DNA from: Pectobacterium actinidiae
GTDB lineage: Bacteria; Pseudomonadota; Gammaproteobacteria; Enterobacterales; Enterobacteriaceae
Assembly (NCBI RefSeq): GCF_000803315.1
Contig: NZ_JRMH01000001.1
Location: 2,232,001-2,296,000 of the forward strand
DNA: 64,000 nt
Direction of reading: 5' to 3'
Part shown: positions 57,916 to 64,000 of the stretch, in pieces
How positions within the stretch are numbered: position 1 is the first letter of the stretch
Layout of the letters: each line of letters opens with the position of its first letter
Program-made: the position numbers and the translations under genes
The notes under the pieces: model-generated
Database searches by the model: none
What the model saw: only the letters and a program-made list of their open reading frames with translations
Told to the model about the DNA's origin: nothing

Positions 57916-58106
57916 GATTATTTTTTCTTAAAAATATCAGGATGATTTAATTTGCCTTAATTAAAGGAGCGATACAACTTTCGTTGATCGATGAATGGCA
58001 TAAGCCGTACTGGGGGAAATTCAGAGAAGAACGTGAACAATAATCGCAGAATGCGTAAAGAGATTGCCCGGCAATCTCATGGTTGCCGGGAGAAAGCGTG
58101 ACTTTT

Positions 58107-60080
58107 TTATGTTAATAACGCATGGGGTAACGTGGGCTGCGGCTCCAAGTGGAAATGCTCTATCGCCTGCGCTAGTGACATGGATTGATCTTCCAGCGAG
58201 CTGGCAGCAGCCGACATCTGCTGTACCAATGCGGAGTTTTGCTGAGTGACGCCATCCATTTCATTGACGGCAATCGTGACCTGACTAATGCCCTTCGCCT
58301 GCTCATCCGATGCCGTGACAATCTCACCGATGATACTTTGTACTGAGCTAACGGCGTGTGTCATATCCTGCATAGTTTTACCAGCATCATTCACCAGTTT
58401 AACGCCGCTTTCAACACGCTGGCTGGATTCCTCAATCAGTGCGGCAATCTCCTTCACCGCACTGGCGCTGCGCTGGGCCAGACTGCGAACTTCCGATGCC
58501 ACGACAGCGAATCCTCTTCCCTGCTCACCCGCGCGTGCAGCTTCTACCGCGGCGTTCAGTGCCAGAATGTTAGTCTGGAAAGCGATGCTGTTAATCATGG
58601 TAGTAATATCGCCAATTTTCTTCGCACTCTCATCAATCTGCGCCATCGTTTGAACCACTTGACTGACTAATGATTCGCCGCGCTGAGCAATTTTCGTGGC
58701 ATTCTCTGTCAGTGTCGTCGCCTGGTGGGCGTTGTTGGCATTGTGTTTCACCGTTGCGGTGATCTCTTCCATGCTTGCGGCGGTTTGCTCCAACGCAGCG
58801 GCCTGCTGCTCCGTACGCGATGCAAGGTTGAGGTTACCGCTGGCAATTTCCGCAGCGCCTTGTCGCACGGAATCACTGGCATCTTTGATCTGTTCGACCA
58901 CCTGACGCAGCTGTGACTGCATTGTATTCAGCGCGAAGAACAGGCTGTTACGATCGTTGGCTTTCACGTCAATCACATTACTTAGTCGACCTTCCGCCAC
59001 AGCCAGAGCGATTGTGGCAGCTTCGCGTGGTTCGCCACCAAGTGGTTTCAGCACTTTACGACTGAATACCCAGCCCAGTAGTGCGCTCACCAGCAGAATA
59101 CTGATCACCATCATGATGACGGCATTCATTAACTGACGTTCAGAAGCAGCCATCACCTGACTCACTGGCGCAACAATCCCCAGATACCATTTCTCCGTGC
59201 TGTTGCCGATGGTGACTGGTTGCCAGGTAACCAGCGCTTGTTCACCCAGAATGGCATCGTCGTGTTGTACGACCGCTGAGGTGAAGTTGTCCGTCGACCC
59301 TTGCCAGGCTTTACTCGTTTGGGATTTATCAGGATAAGAGATGACTTTACCGGCGCTGGATAACAGCATCGCGTAGCCACCGCCTTCCCAGGGCTTAATC
59401 TGGTTAACTTTTTGCTGTAATGACGCAAGAGAAATGTCTGACGTAACGACGCCCCACAGTTTCCCCTGGCTGACAATAGGTGCGGCGACCGACGTCAGCA
59501 ATGTGGGAACGCCGTTGTAAGCATAGGTATAGGGTTCGATCAGCGTATCTTTCTGGCTCTTTTGCGGCACAAGATAGTAATCGCCCTGACCGGGAGTCAG
59601 AAAAGATTGCAGGGGGTGCATTTTGTAGTTACCGGCCTGATCGCGATCGACAAACCAGGCGTAACGGCCTTTAGGTGCCTGACCCGGCTGCTCGGCAAAC
59701 TCGGCATCACGTCCGTCAAACGCATTTTCTTCAAAAATAACCGAAATCGAGAGATATTCTGGGTTATCCCGTAGCGCAGACTCCATGATTTTATCGACGA
59801 CAGCGCGGTCTTTAACACCCGCGGCAGGCAAAGCCACTAGCCCATGTCCGAGGTTGTGTGCTACATCTCGGGCATAGTTGAGTTCCTGTTGAATTCTTAG
59901 TGCTTCGCTCTGGGCGATCTGCTGTAAATAGCGTTCTGCCAGAGACTTTTGTTCACGACTAGACTGCCAACTGAGCACCCCGATGGTGACAGCGAAACCG
60001 AGTGCGATGGTTAATGCGCCAGTTAACAGTACCTGAGCGCGGGTACTCATTGTCTTTTTTTGTATTAATTGTGTGGCCAT
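58107..60080 (-). CDS. Methyl-accepting chemotaxis protein with dCache-type sensor
   Basis: A 657-residue chemoreceptor. TM1 lies near residues 17-37 and a large periplasmic sensor (about 40-330) follows; its size and WQPVTIGNSTEKWYLGIVAPVS ending (in parts) suggest a dCache domain. TM2 (VIMMVISILLVSALLGWVF) leads to HAMP and the signalling hairpin with AFQTNILALNAAVEAARAGE and RGFAVVASEVRSLAQRS. There is no C-terminal NWETF-type CheR/CheB tether. AGGAG precedes ATG 60080. A FliA promoter upstream links it to flagellar expression. The ligand is unknown. Confidence 0.92.
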   Translation of the reverse strand: MATQLIQKKTMSTRAQVLLTGALTIALGFAVTIGVLSWQSSREQKSLAERYLQQIAQSEALRIQQELNYARDVAHNLGHGLVALPAAGVKDRAVVDKIMESALRDNPEYLSISVIFEENAFDGRDAEFAEQPGQAPKGRYAWFVDRDQAGNYKMHPLQSFLTPGQGDYYLVPQKSQKDTLIEPYTYAYNGVPTLLTSVAAPIVSQGKLWGVVTSDISLASLQQKVNQIKPWEGGGYAMLLSSAGKVISYPDKSQTSKAWQGSTDNFTSAVVQHDDAILGEQALVTWQPVTIGNSTEKWYLGIVAPVSQVMAASERQLMNAVIMMVISILLVSALLGWVFSRKVLKPLGGEPREAATIALAVAEGRLSNVIDVKANDRNSLFFALNTMQSQLRQVVEQIKDASDSVRQGAAEIASGNLNLASRTEQQAAALEQTAASMEEITATVKHNANNAHQATTLTENATKIAQRGESLVSQVVQTMAQIDESAKKIGDITTMINSIAFQTNILALNAAVEAARAGEQGRGFAVVASEVRSLAQRSASAVKEIAALIEESSQRVESGVKLVNDAGKTMQDMTHAVSSVQSIIGEIVTASDEQAKGISQVTIAVNEMDGVTQQNSALVQQMSAAASSLEDQSMSLAQAIEHFHLEPQPTLPHALLT

Positions 60081-60146
60081 TATGGCTCTCCTGATGTTGA
60101 CCCTGGTAGAAATCAACATTCCTTTGCAGTGAGCTCCCTGCTATGT

Positions 60147-60173
60147 CTATCGGCGCTTTTTTTTTGAACTTTA
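60147..60173 (-). promoter_or_regulatory. FliA (sigma-28) promoter of the chemoreceptor gene
   Basis: The minus strand has TAAA, a 15-base spacer and GCCGATAG, one base from the enterobacterial sigma-28 consensus TAAA-N15-GCCGATAA. It lies 67-93 bases upstream of the chosen ATG. Confidence 0.88.
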
Positions 60174-60232
60174 GTGGCGCAGATAAGCTCAGGATAAGGG
60201 ACGGAGAGCCGTGATAACCGTTTACAATATTT

Positions 60233-60709
60233 CTACTTTTGCCTGTCTGAATTCAGTATCTTATTCATATTAAAACCGGTAGTCTGGAAGCCGATTTTTT
60301 CATACAACGCCTTCGCTGACTGATTATTCACCGCCACTCTTAAACCAACCTCATTGATCCCCACGGCAGCCACTACGGCTTCCATTTCCAGTAATGATGC
60401 TTTTCCCAACCCTAGCCCACGCCACGCTGGCAGAAGGAAAAAGTCGGATACCCAGGCAGAGTGTTTATTAAACACAACCCAGAGGTAGCCAATCACCGGC
60501 TCTGTATTATCAGCGTGAATACACCAAAGTGAATTCTCTGCCGTATCAGGGCCTTGAGGTAACGCGATATCAATCGACTGTGTTGCGATCGCCCTTGCTT
60601 TCTCTGCGTCATAACCACGGGAATCCTGTAGATCCTGAGCATATTCCAGAATAAAACACTGGCGATATGCAGCAAATTCACCAGCAGACATCTTTTTTAA
60701 ATTAACCAT
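60233..60709 (-). CDS. GNAT-family N-acetyltransferase
   Basis: A 158-residue acyltransferase. The acetyl-CoA pyrophosphate loop is visible as LLPAWRGLGLGKASLLE (motif A, R/Q-x-x-G-x-G/A, near residue 100), and motif B as NNQSAKALYEKIGFQTTGFN near residue 128. The substrate is unknown. It lies between the MCP and MFS genes in the same direction, and spacing on both sides allows its own transcript. Confidence 0.88.
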   Translation of the reverse strand: MVNLKKMSAGEFAAYRQCFILEYAQDLQDSRGYDAEKARAIATQSIDIALPQGPDTAENSLWCIHADNTEPVIGYLWVVFNKHSAWVSDFFLLPAWRGLGLGKASLLEMEAVVAAVGINEVGLRVAVNNQSAKALYEKIGFQTTGFNMNKILNSDRQK

Positions 60710-60774
60710 TTTCCCTCACGACAATATACGGATGTGCACGGTTCCGTAACACGCAACAGTACCGTGCAGAAACA

Positions 60775-61971
60775 TCAGGATGGGGTGTCAGATACCGTTT
60801 TGGCCGAACGTTCGCGGGCGGAAGACGAACAGATAAAAGCCAGAATCACCATGACGAGCACCGGCAGCATGGCGATGCGTAACCCCGCAACCTCACCAAG
60901 AAAGCCCAACGCTGGCGGGCCCACAAGAAAAGCAAAGTAGCCCAGCGTCGCAGCAATAGTGACGCGAACGGCACTGTTCTCCCCACTTCCTGCGGCGGAA
61001 ATCGTGAGCGGGAACCCCAACGATGCCCCAATGCCCCAGAAAATAACGGCGGCGGCGGCCAGCAGCGGCGCATCAGAGAAGATGACCAGCGTCAGCCCCA
61101 GCGCGGCAGAGGCGGCACTGAATCGAAGTACATTGACCTTGCCAAAGCGATCGACAAAATACCCTCCGGCAAAACGGCCCAGCGTCATACCTGCCGTAAA
61201 TCCGACATACACGAGTGTTCCCGTCGTGTGATCGAAGTTGTGACCATCGATCATCAGCAGCGGTAGCCAGTCGTTAGCAGAACCTTCCGCAAGCGCCATC
61301 GCGAGAATAACCACACCCAGAATCAATAATCGGCTGTCTTTAAGTTCATTGAAAACCTGAGTCTTGTAATTACCCTTTTCTTCCTGCCCGGCGCTGGCTA
61401 AATCACTCAACCACGGCATTTGGCGCATCAGCAAAATGGCGGTGAATATCGACAGTGTCACCACCACCACAAAATGCAACGTCGTGTTAACGCCAAAAGC
61501 CGTCATCGCCATCCCTGCCAGTGCACCAACCAGCGTCCCCAGGCTGAAGAAACCATGTAGTGTTGTCATCAGGCTTTTTTTCAGATGTTGCTCAAACGCG
61601 GCACCCTCAATGTTGATGGCGATATCAACCAATCCGACACCTGCACCGAAAATCAGCAGCCCCATAAAGGCGCTGGGCGTGCTCCGAATCGAAAGCGAAA
61701 CGGCAAGCACAAGCAACCCAAGCAGAAGCAGCAGAAATCCACTGACCATGGTTTTACGGATGCCGAGGACATTAATGACTTTGCCTGCACCCAATACGCC
61801 CAACATAGAGCCACATGAAAAGCCGAACAGAATCATCCCCATTGTTTCCGTTGAAGCATGAAGAACATCACGCATAACAGGGGTTCGGGTCACCCAGGTT
61901 GCCCACGTGAAACCGGGAATGAACATCAGCCCGAACAGCGCAAATTTATTGATAGCGGGTTTTGTGGTCAT
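60775..61971 (-). CDS. MFS transporter, YbjJ-like
   Basis: A 398-residue major-facilitator protein with 12 hydrophobic helices, in the same class as E. coli YbjJ/YfiS-type transporters: FIPGFTWATWVTRTPVMRDVL at the N terminus, LIFGAGVGLVDIAINIEGA near residue 110, and IGASLGFPLTISAAG near residue 310. The substrate is unknown. The upstream gene is a TetR regulator like RcdA (YbjK), which neighbours ybjJ in E. coli too. An operator-like palindrome lies just before the start. Confidence 0.78.
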   Translation of the reverse strand: MTTKPAINKFALFGLMFIPGFTWATWVTRTPVMRDVLHASTETMGMILFGFSCGSMLGVLGAGKVINVLGIRKTMVSGFLLLLLGLLVLAVSLSIRSTPSAFMGLLIFGAGVGLVDIAINIEGAAFEQHLKKSLMTTLHGFFSLGTLVGALAGMAMTAFGVNTTLHFVVVVTLSIFTAILLMRQMPWLSDLASAGQEEKGNYKTQVFNELKDSRLLILGVVILAMALAEGSANDWLPLLMIDGHNFDHTTGTLVYVGFTAGMTLGRFAGGYFVDRFGKVNVLRFSAASAALGLTLVIFSDAPLLAAAAVIFWGIGASLGFPLTISAAGSGENSAVRVTIAATLGYFAFLVGPPALGFLGEVAGLRIAMLPVLVMVILAFICSSSARERSAKTVSDTPS

Positions 61972-61997
61972 AGCTCTCGTCGTCTTTATTTAAATCA

Positions 61998-62017
61998 ATT
62001 CGTACATACGTACGAAT
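61998..62017. promoter_or_regulatory. Operator-like palindrome upstream of the YbjJ-like gene
   Basis: ATTCGTACATACGTACGAAT is a 20-base near-perfect palindrome (one mismatched pair), 27 bases before the MFS start. ACGAATATGTAC nearby (62027-62038) resembles a second, weaker half. It is a likely site for the adjacent TetR-type protein. Confidence 0.65.
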
Positions 62018-62108
62018 AACTATCGCACGAATATGTACCACTTTGCACCTGTTTCACGACGTTCTTTTTTAATGGGAAGGTGCCTGACACGATCGCGCCA
62101 GGCAGGAA

Positions 62109-62660
62109 TTAAGAGGTCAGTTTGATTACCGTATTGAGAATATCTTCGCGGCTAACAGCTTTATTATTAAGATAGTTATGGATTGTGTACCCTTCGATCA
62201 CCGCATCCAGTGAACACGCAGTCGCAATGTTGAAATGAAGGTGAAGCGATTTTCTACTACGCGTCATCCACTCCTGCAATATTAGCCGGTACTCTTCTTT
62301 ACGCGATGCCAGCGCGTACAGTTCAAAACTTAATGTCAGGTGGCGCGGTGTCGCCCAGATATCGCCACAGATCAAGTCAACAACCGCTTCACGTGCGCTG
62401 TCGATATCTTTTGCTTGTTTAAGGCGGACACGAAATGCCTGCGAGATGCCATCAACCATGTAGATGAACGCACTGTTCAGCAGTAATTCAATACTGCTGT
62501 AGCGATAAGTCAGAGTCCCTGGTGATAGCCCGGCCTGTTGCGCAATTTTCCGGTAGGTTGCTCCTCGCACCCCATGATCCAGTATGACTTCCAGCGCGGC
62601 TTCGAGAATTCTGTGTTGTGTATCTTTGCCATCATGCGTTTCATCGTGTGATGGTGACAT
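62109..62660 (-). CDS. TetR-family regulator, RcdA/YbjK-like
   Basis: A 183-residue regulator with the TetR helix-turn-helix at residues about 18-60 (AALEVILDHGVRGATYRKIA, then LSPGTLTYRYSSIELLL) and a ligand domain of the size seen in E. coli RcdA (YbjK). It lies directly upstream of the YbjJ-like MFS gene in the same direction, so it may control that gene through the palindrome at 61998-62017. The effector is unknown. In E. coli RcdA also activates csgD; nothing here shows that. Confidence 0.82.
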   Translation of the reverse strand: MSPSHDETHDGKDTQHRILEAALEVILDHGVRGATYRKIAQQAGLSPGTLTYRYSSIELLLNSAFIYMVDGISQAFRVRLKQAKDIDSAREAVVDLICGDIWATPRHLTLSFELYALASRKEEYRLILQEWMTRSRKSLHLHFNIATACSLDAVIEGYTIHNYLNNKAVSREDILNTVIKLTS

Positions 62661-62710
62661 GATCCCGTTCCCCCTTAACTGACAATTCTAACAATCGTAG
62701 CCTTTATAAC

Positions 62711-62750
62711 AAAAAAAGCCGCCAGTGAGTCCAATCCCACTGGCGGCTTA
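62711..62750 (-). terminator. Terminator of the cytochrome b562 gene
   Basis: A 13-bp near-perfect stem (AAGCCGCCAGTG pairing with CACTGGCGGCTT) is followed on the minus strand by a seven-T run. It lies 19 bases after the cybC-like stop. Confidence 0.9.
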
Positions 62751-62768
62751 TAGTAAACGAAAAGTGAC

Positions 62769-63164
62769 TTAGCCTCTCAATTTACTGTGGTATTCGCCTT
62801 TCAACGTATTGATTTCAGCTAACACCGCTTTGGCTTCGCTTAGTTTACCGGCATCCGCCAGAGCCTGTGCGCTGTCCACTTTTTGCAAAATCTTATCCAG
62901 ACCTTCCACATAGGCTTTTCTGTCTGGGCCATCGGCAGGCTGTTTGGCGAAATCAGGCGGTACCTGCGTTTTAGCGTGCTCAACGTGCTCACGGAATGTG
63001 CTCAGCGCAGTTTTCAGCGCGGCGGCATCGTCTGCTTTAGTGGCGGCGGTATAACTTTTTTGCATACCACGCATGTCTTCCGACGTGGTGGCATTTGCCA
63101 AAACAGGGGTCAGCAAACTACCGGCCAACAGCACAGAAAAACAGATCTTGGTCATTTTATTCAT
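62769..63164 (-). CDS. cybC: Cytochrome b562-type periplasmic protein
   Basis: A 131-residue protein with a Sec signal peptide (residues 1-26, cut after ANA) and a four-helix domain of the cytochrome b562 family. Haem in this family is held non-covalently by an N-terminal Met and a C-terminal His: SEDMRGMQKSY offers the Met and GEYHSKLRG the His, with the family's arginine after it. No CXXCH is present. The physiological partner is unknown. ATG 63164 has GCGAGAG 6 bases upstream; the longer frame to 63188 is rejected. Confidence 0.8.
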   Translation of the reverse strand: MNKMTKICFSVLLAGSLLTPVLANATTSEDMRGMQKSYTAATKADDAAALKTALSTFREHVEHAKTQVPPDFAKQPADGPDRKAYVEGLDKILQKVDSAQALADAGKLSEAKAVLAEINTLKGEYHSKLRG

Positions 63165-63370
63165 CTTGAACTCTCGCTTGTGTTCCACAGCACGACATAC
63201 TCAGAGAATCTGACCACCACAAACTGGCCAGCCCAATATTGCTCTTGTTATATTGCGTCCTACGTCATAGCCCGCATCATGCAGCAATGACTATGCTAAT
63301 TTTATGGTTATCATCGTAAGGATGTTAAATTATTTTTAATCATTTCGTTGTTTTTAATTGTATAAATGTA

Positions 63371-63405
63371 AAAAAGCTTACCGGAGTCGTCCTGGTAAGC
63401 TTTTT
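63371..63405 (-). terminator. Terminator of osmC
   Basis: The stem AAAAAGCTTACC/GGTAAGCTTTTT is a strong hairpin with A/T tails, about 35 bases past the osmC stop; it can also end a leftward or rightward transcript. Confidence 0.85.
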
Positions 63406-63439
63406 ATTAGCACAATTTTTATCGCTCAGCGGCCTGCGC

Positions 63440-63868
63440 TTAGTTCAACTGATACTCCAGCGTAATCTCGGCTTTGAGCACTTTTGACACAGGGCAACCT
63501 GCCTTCGCTTTTTGGATGATGCTATCGAACGTAGCCTCATCAATGCCCGGCAGTTTTACCGTACTGTGCAGCGCGATTTTGGTGATCGCAAACCCGCCAT
63601 CGACTTTATCCAGCGACACATCTGCGGTGGTATCGATAGACTCAGGTTTATGCCCTTCTTCGCCTAACATCAGCGAGAGCGCCATAGAGAAACAGGCCGC
63701 ATGCGCTGCGCCAATCAGTTCTTCCGGGTTCGTGCCGGGCTTCCCCTCAAAACGGGTATTGAAGCCGTAAGGTTGCTGTTGCAGTGCGCCGCTTTCCGTT
63801 GAGACGGTGCCTTTCCCCTGCTTGATATCACCTTCCCAATGCGCTTGCCCTTTCTTATGAATGGTCAT
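63440..63868 (-). CDS. osmC: OsmC, osmotically inducible organic hydroperoxide reductase
   Basis: A 142-residue OsmC/Ohr-family peroxidase that reduces organic hydroperoxides with two redox cysteines: C in AAHAACFSMALSLMLG (near residue 59) and C in KAKAGCPVSK (near residue 125). The start IHKKGQAHWEGDIKQGKG and length match E. coli OsmC (143). Expression in E. coli rises with osmotic stress and in stationary phase; no control site was read here. AGGAG lies upstream of ATG 63868. Confidence 0.93.
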   Translation of the reverse strand: MTIHKKGQAHWEGDIKQGKGTVSTESGALQQQPYGFNTRFEGKPGTNPEELIGAAHAACFSMALSLMLGEEGHKPESIDTTADVSLDKVDGGFAITKIALHSTVKLPGIDEATFDSIIQKAKAGCPVSKVLKAEITLEYQLN

Positions 63869-63888
63869 GCTGTCTCCTCTTCATCGTT

Positions 63889-63923
63889 ATATATACCCGT
63901 CATACTTCAAGTTGCATGTGCGA
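63889..63923. repeat. Partial copy of the dispersed repeat upstream of osmC
   Basis: ATATACCCGTCATACTTCAA continues as GTTGCATGTGCG; it is the reverse complement of the right half of the element at 34058-34127, with one base change in the shared part. The left half is not present before the sequence becomes AT-rich. Confidence 0.65.
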
Positions 63924-64000
63924 AATAATGTTGTCACCCTTTAAACCGTAGAACACATTTTGAATAAAACCAAATATATTATTTACTCATATAATAATTT

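Overview
The window looks like about 64 kb of the replication-terminus half of a Pectobacterium chromosome (soft-rot Enterobacterales). Most proteins read as close relatives of Escherichia coli proteins. The gene order joins E. coli terminus blocks (rsx-nth-dtpA, cnu/ydgJ/add, ydgA/manA/fumC/tus, ynfM/ynfL, mlc, ynfD/ynfB/ydfG) to genes typical of soft-rot bacteria, such as the glucosylglycerate pair. A Tus gene with a near-canonical Ter site in its leader (31475-31490) places the window at the terminus. No rRNA, tRNA, prophage, insertion sequence or CRISPR array was recognised. The genus is inferred from protein character and gene order; I could not run a search.

Layout. 1-5.2 kb: the 3' end of cysB, the peptide transporter dtpA, then an AT-rich gap and a large methyltransferase/cysteine-desulfurase-like fusion gene lying between dtpA and nth. 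5.3-11.8 kb: the operon rsxABCDGE-nth (electron transfer complex plus endonuclease III), with tandem repeats in rsxC. 12-20.7 kb: cnu and an L-arabinose locus in which araB-araA face araF-araG-araH-araC; araD is absent. 20.8-30.5 kb: ydgJ, a yfeH-like transporter, a small exported NTF2-like protein, add, an ACR3-like transporter, ydgA, manA and fumC. 30.5-41.8 kb: tus/Ter, ynfM/ynfL, mlc, bioD2, a 14-TM drug-efflux MFS gene, ynfD, a lipoprotein, ynfB, ydfG and a Tat-exported aminotransferase.

42-53.8 kb is the accessory part. It holds the glucosylglycerate genes gpgP-gpgS, an unrecognised two-gene operon of long coiled-coil proteins with central hydrophobic segments (resembling two-component alpha-helical pore formers), pptA, yddG, the 1,3-diaminopropane genes dat-ddc, and an arginase-family gene divergent from a TetR gene with a 16-bp-arm palindrome between them. 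53.9-64 kb: digH, a VF530-type gene, two NTF2-like genes, yjbD, an ArgP-like regulator, a chemoreceptor with a near-perfect FliA promoter, a GNAT gene, a YbjJ/RcdA-like pair, a cytochrome b562 gene, osmC, and part of a dispersed repeat that also occurs upstream of mlc.

The strongest candidates for undescribed biology are the coiled-coil pair at 44510-47267, the methyltransferase/desulfurase fusion at 2540-5143, and, less so, the Tat-exported aminotransferase and the arginase-family gene with an altered metal-binding motif.
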